This document shows, in pieces, positions 44,587-56,796 of a stretch of 64,000 nucleotides of DNA. Source of the DNA: Rhizophagus clarus (lineage: Eukaryota > Glomeromycota > Glomeromycetes > Glomerales > Glomeraceae); assembly GCA_015698045.1 (NCBI GenBank), contig BLAL01000218.1, positions 806,001 through 870,000 of the forward strand. The letters run 5' to 3'. The position numbers were made by a program, and so were the translations under genes. Position 1 is the first letter of the stretch. Every line of letters starts with the position of its first letter. The notes below the pieces were generated by a model. The model saw only the letters and a list, made by a program, of their open reading frames with translations, was not told the DNA's origin and did not search any database.

Positions 44587-46790
44587 CTCCTCACGACAGT
44601 AAGATTGCATGGTCACTCACATGATGTCACGTACTACAAATTTTTCGTGGGCTTAAAAAAAAAAAAAAGATAACAACAATAATCAATGAATAAAAAGAAA
44701 GGAAACAAATCGTTCTACGATTCCAATAATTTTCACACCGTCCATTCCAAACATGTAATAGTTATTTAGCTTAGGCATGTAGCATAGTATTTAAACATCA
44801 CATATAAACAAGTCACGTGCTGATACGTGGTACAGAATAGACCGGTCTAGGCCTTTCCTTATTCGATAATATGACAATGTCGATCAGTACTATTGCGGTG
44901 TGATAAAATTGGTGTGATATTTAATATATGGGTATTTTTAATATTTATTACACATAAAACTATTTCTTAATTTCAAAACTTGACAAGATTTAGGACAATA
45001 TGTCATTTCTCATTCTCTATAAAAGTCCCGTAATAGGGTAATTATAATTTAACGTAATTATGAATACTAAATAGGCTTTCTCTTTTCTTCGTCTTACTCC
45101 ATTAAATATTTCATTTTTTTTTAATTCGTTAATTATCATAGGTTCTTTCTATAAATTTTCGGTCTGGTACAAATCATGAAATCATGAGAGATATTATGTA
45201 ATGTTGAATGTTATCTCCCGCATAAGAATTCCAAACTATATACGTTAATACGTCAGTATATTTGGTTGATTAATTGAGTTACATAATCCGAGATTCCGAA
45301 ATCGCCAATTATTAAGTGATTAAAGTGATTTCGTATAATTTGAGCTAGTCCTAATTTATGGATTCTGGTTTATTCCAATTATTGGAATAAGAAAGTATAA
45401 TTTAAAAATGCTTCATGCTGACGTTAGAAATGCAATTTCCTCATCTCTGTATTTAATTATAAATAAATATTTATTGCAATTATTTAGTAATGTATGGTAT
45501 TAAATAACTAGGGTAAAACTTTTAATAAGTATATTACATATGAAAAGCTGTAATACGTTAAAAAAAAAAATGTTTTGTATATTATGTGTATGTTATATAT
45601 ATTTAATAAAAATTTAATTTATTGCAGAGACATAATGTTAAATTGGTAAAGGACTTTGGGCTAATATTTCAAGCCGCTAATATCCTTTAATTATGTAGAT
45701 CTGTTTTAAAAACGGCTAGATGCAAATATTTGAATATCTAAACTAATAATTATATAACATAAAGTAAGCCGTTGAGTTTTATGAAAGCGGTTTTGTATAG
45801 GAAATTGAAGCTGACTAGCATGATTCCATTGATAGTAAAATAACTGATATTTGATTTATAATAATGTCCACCTGGTACTCGAATTAAATATGATTCTATA
45901 TTTACATCCGTTATAGCTCCAATTGTTCCGTTGTATATATTAAGATTTGATTCGGGAAAAAAACCATTATATTTCTAACTCCCATGAGATTATTTATATT
46001 TATATATTTTTTTATTCTAAATTTTTTTTTTTTTCTCGCGTACTTGTTTAAACTTTATGGAAATCTCGATTACAGCATTTTTTTTTTACCTTTATTTTTT
46101 TTTTTCAATTCAAAAAAAAAAATGCTTACTTTCTCATATAACAGATGAGATAAATGATGGTAAAAAATATTTTTTGTCAAAATAATATTATCATGTTTTC
46201 AAAATGGTTAATGCTGTTATATTTTGGAAGAAACTGGACAAAAACTGACTTTTTCTATAGTAAATATATAATTTCATAGTAATTTTTTATTTATTAGAAT
46301 TACAGTTTCATCCTCATTATAAACCATATGTGTATTTGTCAATTTTTCAATACGCTGTATATGAATTTTTTTTTTCTCCAAGAATATCAACCGGATGAAT
46401 ATTTGGAGGAATCTTTGCATGGTATTGCACAATGGTGTATAATGCTGCAATAAAATTAATTGACTTAATCCATTAAAACCATTCTTTTTAATAAATTGAA
46501 AATAACAGAATAATTTACTTACCAGCCAAACTTCATCGAGGTTTCTCTTTTATGTAAAACGTTCTTTATAATCGTTATACTGTATTTTATTTCTTTTTTT
46601 TTTTTTTTTCTTTTTTTTTTTTGAGTCTATCGAGGTTGTTCCCATATATCCGCTTCATACTCATCATAATATATATCATTTTCAATTTCATGCTAATAAA
46701 AGCTTTTTGTTATTGTGATTTGTAAACAAAATATAAAATTTTATTATTCTCAAATTCTTTGAATACGAGTCAATTTTTCGCACAATGTAA
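44587..46790. other. Intergenic, no gene seen
   Basis: Includes tcatgtga (minus strand, near 44619) of the shared BTB upstream module. T-runs at 46080-46105 and 46590-46620. No exon or RNA gene is supported. Confidence 0.45.
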
Positions 46791-47057
46791 AACCACCTTT
46801 TGGTCAGGTAATTTCTGCGAGTTTGTTCATTGGACAAAAATACATTTCTATATTTCTTGATAAAATTGCTCCAGTCCTTTCTATTTAATACCTTGTGCTA
46901 TTTACTACGCCAGAACAATATGCAGTAAATTAAAAATAAAATAACATTACATCATTAATCACTGCATTTTCCTAAATGAGAGAACAAATCATTATAGTTT
47001 AACCTCAATTTCGGAGGGATACTGTAAAATACATTCTATACATATATCCCTACTATA
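46791..47057. repeat. Direct repeat, copy A (0.27 kb)
   Basis: Starts aaccacc, includes tactacgccagaacaata and cagtaaattaaaaataaaat, and ends near ccctactata. Very similar to 49903-50183, in the same orientation. No open frame is shared, and ends do not look like LTR TG/CA ends. Confidence 0.85.
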
Positions 47058-47515
47058 CTTTATTTCTTGAAATCTGTACCAAAGTCCAAAGTATTTCTAA
47101 AAAAGAAAAGAGAATAGTATTAATAATGTCCTTAAGTATCATATAAAAAAACGTAAAAATAATAAAAAAACTGCAAGAAATTTTCATCTTTTTACTTGGT
47201 GACTCCAAAGTTTACTGAAAAAAAAGCGGCTGAGGTAAAAATGATAATGATAATAAAATCATGGCACAAGATCTCACCAATAAATCAGTATGAAATCCTG
47301 TAGTATTCGTGACCATACAGTATGAAAATTATTATCATATATGGCACACATTGACCACCATGAAAACAGTATTAATGTTTCTTTTCTCTTTTCAGAAACA
47401 GGGATGTGATTTGTTGTTCTTAATTCTTCTTTATATTTGAATATGTACTTCATTTTTATAATTTTGTGAACAATTTTGTTTTATTTTTTCTTGTTAATAA
47501 TTTAATTTATTTTTT
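47058..47515. other. Intergenic, no gene seen
   Basis: No supported feature. Confidence 0.35.
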
Positions 47516-48056
47516 CCAATGGACAATTTTGTCCACTTATATTATTATATTTAAATCTTTGGAATATAACTACTCTTTGATTTTTATGTTTATATTTTTG
47601 GGATGGATTTTTTCTTTGATATTACTATTCTTGATTCATGTTCTAGATCTTTAGAACATGATTATCCATTTGATTTTATTTAATTCTCACATTCTTGGTC
47701 TTTAGGATGTGGTTACTTCTTAATTGATTCTATTTTTTAGTGTATATCATTATTTTTAAATTTATGTGAATAATTTTGTTCACTTGCATTATCATGTTTT
47801 AGATCTTTGAAATATAACTACTTTTTGAACTTTGCATCCTAGATCTTTGGAATGTGATTTCTCTTTGATACTATTATTCTTGATTCACATTTTGGTCTTT
47901 GGAACATGATTATTTTTTTAATTTTGCATTCTTGATCTTTAGGATGTGATTATTTCTTAATTAATACTACTTTTTGGTATGTACTGTTTCTTTATAATTT
48001 ATATTGATAATTTTGTCCATTTTATTTTTTATATTTTTTTGCATATTTTTATGATG
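47516..48056. repeat. Tandem repeat, about 243-bp unit
   Basis: The landmark ataattttgtccactt / gaataattttgttcactt / gataattttgtccatt recurs at about 47520, 47765 and 48005. Inside each unit, shorter copies of gatctttaggatgtgatta-type words recur. The transposon at 48057 sits in the third copy. Confidence 0.7.
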
Positions 48057-48694
48057 CCCTATAAAAAATAAATGTCCGGAAAATGTTATCAAAAATGTCT
48101 GGAAAATGTCCGGAATAAATCTGATGTGTCCGGAAAATGTCCACTTTTTTGGTACATGTCTGATACTTAAAATTTTTACATGTCCTAACTTTGTCCAGAA
48201 TTTGTCCAGTATTTGTTCAGTATAAAATTTTGGACAAATTCCGGACAGTTAAACCTGGACAAATTCTGGACATAGTAAAAAAACCAGATAGACAAATTCC
48301 GGACATGAAAAAGTTCAGGACAAATTCTGGATACTATTTCCAAAAAGGATAAATTAATTTTGTAAAAAAATGCAAAAAGCACAAAACTGACATTCAAAAT
48401 CTTTTCTGTCGTACTAATTAAAATTGCAAAGCAGGCAAAAATACTATATATCTATGATATAAAAATTTTGGGTTAAGGAATAATGATGATTATCTATCCA
48501 TTGATCATCTTTTGTGGCAAAATTTTACGAAAATACATTTCAGGACAATTTCAGGACAAATTCTTAATATCCCAAAAATGCAGTGTTTTTGGAACAGTTT
48601 CCGGACACACAGTGTCCAGAATTTCTGGACAATTATTTAGACAATTTTTCCGGACATTTTCTGGACATTATCTGGACACTTATTTTTTATAGGG
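48057..48694. mobile_element. 638-bp non-autonomous transposon, copy 2
   Basis: Same ends as the element at 21781 (CCCTATAAAAAATAAATG...ataggg) with target duplication ATG at 48054-48056 and 48695-48697. Repeated gtccggaa / ttccggac words fill both subterminal regions in opposite orientations. Non-autonomous. Two copies in 64 kb suggests an active or recently active family. Confidence 0.9.
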
Positions 48695-48996
48695 ATGTTA
48701 CAGTAGTAAATAAATTTATTTTGTATATATGAAATATTTTACTAATAATGTTACTATATTTTTTTTAAAAAAAAATGATTGTATTAACAATTTACTAATT
48801 TTTTTATTGAGTGAATAATTTTGTTCATTTATATATAAATAAAATATATTATTTTAAAACTAGTCAGAATTTAAAAAAAATTGACTTTTCAGTCATAATA
48901 TAATACAAATTATCACCTGGCTACTAATTGGTATTTAGGATTTTTTCCACCAGTTATAAACTGGCGGACCAATTAGTATATCCAGGATGATAAAGA

Positions 48997-49085
48997 AGTT
49001 ATTTACTAATCAAGTAGTATATAAATGGGTTATCATCCGAAGGATGATGATCCATTTATATACTAAACTAGATCAGTAAATAACT
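48997..49085. repeat. Long hairpin (about 43-bp arms)
   Basis: agttatttac...tagtatataaatgg...atcatcc, loop gaa, then the complement ggatgat...ccatttatatacta...gtaaataact. The arms have few mismatches. Another small palindrome, ccagttataaactgg, lies just upstream (48950-48964). It may be a tiny foldback element. Confidence 0.7.
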
Positions 49086-49902
49086 AATACATATACGTTT
49101 ATGGAATCCTTATATGTTAGTTTATAAGTAAATATGAAATCAAAATTTTCTCATTCAGCATGCAAGTAGTACAAGATATATATATGTGTTACTATTACAT
49201 GACTGTAACTTTCATGATAGTGCTACTGGGGTAATGGTTTTTTTATGCATGCACAGTATGGTTTGTATGGTTTTATGCAGTACGGTTTTGATCAAAAATT
49301 CATACATATATTACAGTATATGGTGACAACTCAGTTCATTTATCAGTCCAAATATACAGTATAATATTAATTTATAAGGTGATTGTGTAAATTGAGGCTG
49401 AGTTATTAATGACTTACATAACTCACATTGACTAATTTAAGTATAATTTATTTTTGTAACCATTTAAAATTGATTGTTTTTTTATTTACAAGTTATTTCT
49501 ATATAAATGATGTATTATTAAAAGAAACACAAACATGTAAACATGTATTGATATTCATTTGTTTTTCTCTTTTAATATTTGAATCATTTTTAATTATTCT
49601 TTCAGATATTAAAATGGTATTTGATAATGAATTTGTTTTTGATTTAATAAATAAAAATATACTAGTTTATATACTGTTTTTTATACTTTATTTAAATTGT
49701 TATTTATTTGTATGCTGAATTCTATACGTGTATGGTTTTTTTAAAAAACCATACTGCGTAACCGTACTTATACGTGTTGAGTTACACCTACTTCTCCATA
49801 TGCTGATCTACATCCATATGTTGATCTACATCCTATATGAGGATAGGTGTTGCTGATCTTTCTTTAAAAGAAAGATTTCCCACTGGAGCCCAAAAATTAT
49901 GA
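49086..49902. other. Intergenic, no gene seen
   Basis: Palindrome gtatggtttttt/aaaaaaccatac at 49729-49753. A 96-codon Phe/Ile/Leu-rich frame at 49428-49718 lacks an ATG and is not accepted. Confidence 0.4.
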
Positions 49903-50183
49903 AACCACCCTGTAATTTCTGTGAGTTCGTTTATTGGACAAGAATATTTTTCTTTATTTCTTGATAAAATTGCTCCAAAGTCTCCATGTCCTGTCCTATT
50001 TAAATAATTTCTCTGTGCTATCTACTACGCCAGAACAATACGCAGTAAATTAAAAATAAAATAAACATTACATCATTAAATTACTACATTTTCCTAAATA
50101 AGAGAACAAATCATTATAGTTTAACCTCAATTTCGGAGGGATACATTTGTAAAATACATTTCTATACATATATCCCTACTATA
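49903..50183. repeat. Direct repeat, copy B, upstream of Dicer
   Basis: Second copy of the 46791-47057 repeat, ending 425 bp before the Dicer start codon. It differs by several short insertions. It may carry part of the Dicer promoter, in which case copy A is a duplicated promoter fragment. Confidence 0.85.
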
Positions 50184-50608
50184 ATTATTCTATCTAAAAA
50201 TACTCTCTATCCTACACTTTAGTAATAAACTAATTATATTATTCCTCGAGATCTTGGACTTACAACAATTACAATTTTTGTGTAATTCTCGATACTGTGC
50301 CACAGACGATCATGTTATTGTTCCATTTTTGAAAATCACAAAAGCTCCGTAATTGTTTCCAAAAAAATAAACATAGGTCAATTGAACAACAATAAAATTC
50401 TATAAATTGCAGTTGATTTTAATTCTCTCTTCTAACAAATCATTCTCTAAATATTAGAGTATTATATAAAAAAAAAAAATTAGAGTATTATTATCCATTA
50501 TTATCATTATTTCATCATTTTTTCGTTAAAAAAAAAAAAAGACAATATTTGTGTACTATAGAAGAATACTTCTAATAGATTTATTTATTCTTATAAGTGT
50601 AACTTACA
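50184..50608 (+). other. Upstream region of Dicer
   Basis: A-runs at 50467-50480 and 50526-50540. No clear TATA box could be singled out in this A+T-rich DNA. Confidence 0.4.
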
Positions 50609-53600
50609 ATGACTTCTGAACGTACTACATTAAGATACGATGAAATTTTTGAAGTTGGTGATAACAAAAATGGAACAGTAAATGAAGTCCATGTTCCACC
50701 ACCAGTGGTTGTTCAGGAATTAACTGCTCGTAAATACCAAATTGAACTGTATGAGAAAGCTTTAAATGACAATGTAATAGCAGTTTTGGATACTGGAAGC
50801 GGAAAAACATTTATTGCCGTTATGTTGATAAAAGAAATGCTAGCAAACGAACGGCGGTTAAGAATGATTAGAATAGAGGTATCATTGATTTTAATATGGA
50901 ACAGTACCAATTTTTTATAATATGAATATTAATTTTAATCTTAACGAACTCGTTTTTTAGCGTAAACTTACATTTTTCTTGGTTAATCTCGTACCGCTGG
51001 TTTTTCAACAATCTGGAGTGATCGATGCAAATTGTGATGCAGCAGTCAAACATTTTTGTGGAGAAATGGGTGTTGATTTATGGAAGGAAGAAACATGGAA
51101 AAAGAATTTTGAAAATCTTGATATTCTAGTCATGACTGCACAGATTTTTTTAAATATTCTTCGTCATGGATTCATTTCCTTATCACAGGTAAATATTCCG
51201 ATTTCATTAATAATTTGTATATTAAAACTAATCATTATAAAGTAATTAAAAAAAAAGTGTATATATGCTATGCATATATGTATAAATTTTGATTATTAAA
51301 TATCAAGGTTAATCTGTTAATTTTTGACGAATGTCATCATACTTCAAAAAAACATCCATATAATTTGATAATGAAAGAATTTTATAATCGATCTCCTGAA
51401 GAAAAAAAACCGAAAATTTTTGGTATGACAGCATCCCCTGTTAATACTCGCAGTGCCATTCATTCTGCTAGGTATCATTTTTTTTTCATACAATAATATA
51501 TATTTCTGTTATTACTTTATTGATATAACTTCATTAATTATTATAAAAATAGTCACCTTGAACGTAATCTAAATGCTAAAGTATTCACGGTTAGTGACAC
51601 AGAGGAGCTCCGCAGATTTGTCAATCGGCCTGATGAGATACCTATAAGATTTGCACATCCACCAGAATATTCAGAAACTGAACTTTATAAAACTCTTTGG
51701 AAAGAATGCCTTGGTGCAGAAAAATTTCAAAGAGCGTTCAGTTGCGCTTCTCAAGCTCTTCAAGTTTTAGGTCCTTGGTGTTCTGATCGAGTTTGGAAAT
51801 ATATACTGAAAGAATTAAGTGATAAATGTGACGTGAAATTAGATCTAGATAAAAATGAGATAGAACTTTTTGAAGCCATGATAGAAGAAGAAAAAGTTTT
51901 AATGCAAAAAGTGACAAATATCATTGATAAGTGGGATTTTCAAAATCCTAGGTGTGATATCAATATGTTATCACCTAAAGTAATAAAATTAATACAAATC
52001 TTGGATTGTTTTAAAGATCAATCTGATAACTTTTGTGGTATAGTATTCGTTGAGCGTCGTCATACAGCTAACGTTTTAAATCATTTGTTGAGGGAGATAA
52101 ATACCTTAGACTTCATAAATTCAGATGTATTAGTTGGACATGGTACTAGAGAAGAAGGGGATATTCAAATGAAATTTAACGATCAGAACAAAACCATAAA
52201 CAAGTTTCGGGATGGAAAAATCAATTTATTGATTGCTACTAATGTAGCAGAAGAAGGATTAGATATCCAACCATGCAATGTCGTTATTAGGTAAGTATAA
52301 AAATAATAATTATATTACAGTATTAATAATTATAACATTTAAAATTATTTTATTTTTTAGATTTGATTTTTTCAATACATTGAGAGCCTATATTCAATCA
52401 AGAGGAAGAGCTCGTCGTAAAGATTCAAAATATATTGTGATGATAGAAAAGGATAATCTTAAAGAACAAGGTATACTTGGAGAAATGAAAAAAGCTGAGG
52501 ATGATATGAAGGAATGGTGCCAAATGCTTCCTGAGGATCGTAAATTACAGATGAATGATGATATAGATGATTCGGATGATTCTGATGATGATGAAGGACA
52601 TTATTATATCAATTCTGAAACTGGTGCATTATTGAGTTATGAATCAGCCGTTTCACTTGTCAATTATTACTGCTCAAAACTTCCTAAAGATTCTTTTTGT
52701 CCGGTATTACAGCCTGATTATAAATTTATAAAAGAACATAGTGGATTTACTTGTCGTCTTACTCTACCAAGTAATTCACCCGTTCGTGAAGCTGTTAGTG
52801 AAGTTTGTAGTAGTAGAAGTAAATCAAAAAAAGCCGCCGCATTTAAGGCTTGTCTACAACTACTTGAGAAAAATGCATTAAATAATCATCTTTTGCCAGA
52901 GATAGAGGATCATGAGATATCAGAACAAACCAAAGATGAACGTGGATTAGTCGAAGGAGTGAAAAAATCCAAAAGGGATTATCGTCTTAAGTCTCCCGAT
53001 TTATGGATTATTGAAGATGATCAACCTAAGATTCCAGAAGAACTATACATCAATGTTCTTAAATTAGATTTAGAGGACGAAATATATGATGGTAATCCAT
53101 ACCGCACAATGTGTTTATTAACACGTAAACGACTTCCAGAGATTCCATCAACTACATTATATTTTCATGGTGTTCCTAAAACACTTAATGTGCATCCTTA
53201 TTCAACCCCGTTTAAAATCGATCTTGAAAGGATGGAGTTGATTTTTAAATTTACTATGCGCACATTCACTTCTATAGTCAACAAAGAGTTTATATGTGAA
53301 TTTGAAAATTTCCCGTACCTTATTGTGCCGCTTGTTAAAAACGCACCTATTAATGAAGACACTCCTAATTTCATTGATTGGGAAGTTATAGAAAGGGCTG
53401 TTGGTGAAAAACATATACCTGTTGATGTGAGTAAAATATCTGATGTCATGAAGGATGCTGTAATAATTGATTATTCAGACAATTTACGACGTTATTTTGT
53501 TCATTCTGTACGATATGATCTTACTCCAATGTCTCCAATTCCGGAAGGAATGGGAAAACGTGAAAAGGGTTGTAAAAATTTTGCAGAATATTATAAAAAA

Positions 53601-55316
53601 AGATTTGACTTGGATATTAAATATCCAGATCAGCCAATATTTCAAGTTCGTAAAATTTCAAAGGTTATGAACTTTTTACAACCTGTTCCTGGAGCACTTC
53701 CAACTTTAAAAGGTCGAACGGCAACATTCTTAATTCCAGAATTTTGTCAAGAATATACAATACAGGCTTCCGTTTTTAGGTCAGCCCTTATGTTACCCGC
53801 TATACTCACGAGAATCAATTCTCAACTATTAATACGAGAATTACGATTAAAACTTGATTTACCAGTAAGTGATCAACTACTATTAACAGCAATGACGGCA
53901 CCGTCTGCCAACATGGAGATGGATTATGAACGTTTTGAGACGTTGGGTGATTCATTCTTAAAATTTGTCGTAACGATAGGGTTATATGTCAGGTTTCCTG
54001 ATAAACATGAAGGTCAACTCCATTTTCAACGTATTAAAATCATTTGCAATAAGCAGCTATATAGAAGTGCAAAGAAATTGCATCTCTATGAGTATATAAC
54101 ATCACTTTCATTCAACCGTAGAGCTTGGAGACCAGCTGGTATGATTGCCGCAACGGATGGACCCGACATGTTGGAACATGAAAAAACTCATGAATTATCT
54201 GATAAGACTCTTGCCGATGTCGTAGAGGCCATCTTAGGTGCTGCTTATTTGAGTGGAAAAGTAGATGCTGCTTTTAAATGTGCTATTGCATTGGAAGTTC
54301 CATTTGATGAAATTACAGAATGGGATCATTTTCATAAATATAATAAAAACCTTCCACAAGTTAAATCAATAGCACTTAGGTCAGTGAATGATAAAAAGAT
54401 TGAAGAAATATGTGGATATACATTCAAAAATAAGATATTGATCGCAGAAGCATTAACACATGCTAGTTTACCCAATTCAGTAACATCATGTTATCAACGT
54501 CTTGAATTTTTAGGGGATGCAGTATTGGATTTTTTGACTGTTAAATATTTATTTGAAAAATATCCTACTAGTAGTCCAGGAGTATTATCAGAACTTAAAG
54601 ATGCATCCGTTAACAATCAGTTTCTTGGAGCAATTTGTGAACGAATTGGTCTTCATAAACATATTATTCATTTTTCGTCAAAGTTGCCGGGGGGAATCAC
54701 TAAGTTTGTAAATAGTATAAAAGTTATGCGAGATAAAGGTGAAACTGTTGGAGAATATTGGAGTGATTTGGAGGACATCCCTAAAGTTTTGAGTGATGTT
54801 GTTGAAAGTTTATTGGGAGCTATTTTTGTGGATTCAGAGTTTGATCCGGCTGTATCACAAAAAGTATTTGATAAGTGGATTGCACCAGTTTTAAATGAAC
54901 ACATCACTCCCGAGACATTAAAGGTTCATCCAATGAAAAGACTAACAGAACATTTTCAAAAAGAAGGATGTTCTAAGTTGTTAGCGCGGTATGATTTTTT
55001 TTTTTTTATGTTTCAATCAGTTTCTTCTTTTTTATTTTTATTAATTGTTAAATTTATAAATAATAGTACACTTACAACTAGTGGGCATGAGGCACAAGAA
55101 TCACCAGAATCCCAACGTTGTACTATCTTTATTCACGATAATCCCGTGGCACACGCGTCAGCAAATAATATTCGTTCGGCGAAGAAGAAGGCAGCACAAA
55201 TAATTTTAGACAAAATTGATAATGGTGATGCTAATTACTTTAAAGACATGTGCACGTGTGTAGTACTTCCTAAGGTGATCAATGAAGATGATGATGATGA
55301 AGAATTGATAGACTAA
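50609..55316 (+). CDS. DCL: Dicer-like endoribonuclease, six exons, 1420 aa
   Basis: Dicer cuts double-stranded RNA into small RNAs for RNA silencing. Exons: 50609-50878, 50961-51188, 51308-51471, 51553-52290, 52361-54988, 55082-55316; all introns are GT-AG and phases agree. Domains in order: DExD/H helicase with Walker A DTGSGKT (61-67), DECH (173-176) and MTAS (206-209); helicase C domain with SRGRAR (480-485); dimerisation domain (about 560-660); PAZ-like region (about 790-910); RNase IIIa with ERFETLGD (990-997) and [10 protein letters not shown]; RNase IIIb with LEFLGD (1181-1186) and [11 protein letters not shown]-terminal dsRBD (about 1315-1395). All catalytic acidic residues are visible, so it should be active. 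An acidic stretch follows the helicase ([10 protein letters not shown]). The last intron is 93 nt and open in frame (see findings). It stands alone, with no partner gene nearby. Confidence 0.97.
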
Positions 55317-56164
55317 TAATATTTAATCTTAACAATTTTGTAAACATTTTATTACTTTTATTATTCAAAATTGATCAAATAAAAAAAATATATATTTTTC
55401 ACTTAATTATTGAATGTTAATTTATAATTTTAAAAATTAAAAGGGAAAGAATTAGTTAACTCTAAATAAGACTGAAGGAATTATATATTTGTTGGTAACG
55501 GGACCAAAGTCTATTTATTTTATACATACATTATATACTGTATAATACTTTTGTTCAAAGAACCAACGATTTTTATTATACCCAATAAATGACGCAAAAG
55601 ACTTGTGAATCAATTGGGGATCCATATGAAAAAAACATCGTTATAACAAAATTTATGCCGATATTTATAATTCTCGATGTTCGAGGCTGTATAAAACACG
55701 TGAAATAATTATATAAAAACTTACCATAGAACCCCTCAAATGAAGCTATTCAACTAATTCTACCTTGTCTCAAATGAAGGGATGAATAGTATTTGCTACA
55801 ATGCAGGTTAAGAACATTATTATGTACGTAAAGTATGTACTGTACCTCGTATTAAAAAACTTAAGATGAAAAAAAACTAGGAAATAACAAATTTGCGATG
55901 ATACAGGCCCGATCTTTAAGTAGAAAAATTTGACCATGGAAATTTTCCCTTTAAAAGGGTTTTTTAGTGAAATTGGGATCTGAGACAGTTTCGCGAGATT
56001 TCGCTTAGCCTTCTATATTCCGCTATGACGTCCTTAATATCGAAGAATTAATAATCTAGTTGGTATTATGAGAGGGCCCTGCTTGTAGCTACATAGGAAG
56101 CGAACATGTTTTCATCGATAGTTACGATTGATTACATTTTTTTATAAAGTATTTAAAAACGGAA
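55317..56164. other. Intergenic, no gene seen
   Basis: 3' flank of Dicer with aataaa near 55378. No exon or RNA gene is supported. Confidence 0.45.
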
Positions 56165-56796
56165 GAAATAAGAAAAGATTTACATTAATTTTCATCATCA
56201 TTCTGAAAGTTCTTCATCTTTACGATCATGCATGGGCATTTTGTATTTATTGTTCATGCATTAATTAGCATCTCGAATCTTTTTTTCGAATCTTCTAAAG
56301 ATGAGTCCAAAGTAAAGTTGAGAACGAATTTGATAGAGATGCCGAATATGTTTTGCTTGTTTTTAGTTTTTTATTAATTATTTCTTGCTCACATTTTAAT
56401 AAATTTTCTTTTTTTGGAGCTCTATTACTTCCTCCTTCTTTTTGTATTGTAGTATTAGAAAAAGACCACTCTATTTCGAAACAAATTATTTGCCTTTGTC
56501 TTTATAAATAATTCACCCGCGACTGAAAATACCGTCGAAAATTTCGTTATTTTCTCTACTGGTTAGTTAATTCCTACCATTCGGTCTTGTATATATGCAT
56601 GGGATCATAGTTTCTCCTGTAAAAGAGCTATAAACGTTTCTTTCTAAAATAAAATATTTTTGGTTCTCATCTTTTAGTTTCGCTGCTGTTTTACATGATG
56701 AGGTAAAAGATCCAAATATCGGTGCTATCGATAAATAGCCTCCTCTTCTAACGTATTTAGGTTTAAATTTATTACTTGAGTTACTGTTAATGTTAC
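56165..56796 (-). pseudogene. Unrecognised minus-strand exons, probably a broken gene
   Basis: On the minus strand, after an acceptor (ttatctag), 56796-56578 is open: NINSNSSNKFKPKYVRRGGY, LSIAPIFGSFTSSCKTAAKL, KDENQKYFILERNVYSSFTG, ETMIPCIYTRPNG. A 55-nt GT-AG intron (56577-56523) would lead to VAGELFIKTKANNLFRNRVV and a stop. Further down, other frames read EIEWSFSNTTIQKEGGSN, RAPKKENLLKCEQEIINKKL, HIRHLYQIRSQLYFGLIFRR and NNKYKMPMHDRKDEELSE to a stop near 56165. Composition is clearly coding-like, but the frame changes at least twice. Either introns are missed or it is a pseudogene. No family recognised. Confidence 0.4.

Noticed and set aside
49428-49718. 96-codon hydrophobic open frame
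   Set aside because: No ATG at its start, and composition follows A+T bias. It lies between palindromes and repeats.
46791-50183. LTR retrotransposon bounded by the 0.27-kb direct repeats
   Set aside because: No TG/CA ends, primer site, polypurine tract or reverse transcriptase between the copies; the interior is simple repeats and a DNA transposon.
50625-54907. Several minus-strand and alternative-frame open frames within the Dicer locus
   Set aside because: All overlap the well-supported Dicer exons and have no family features.
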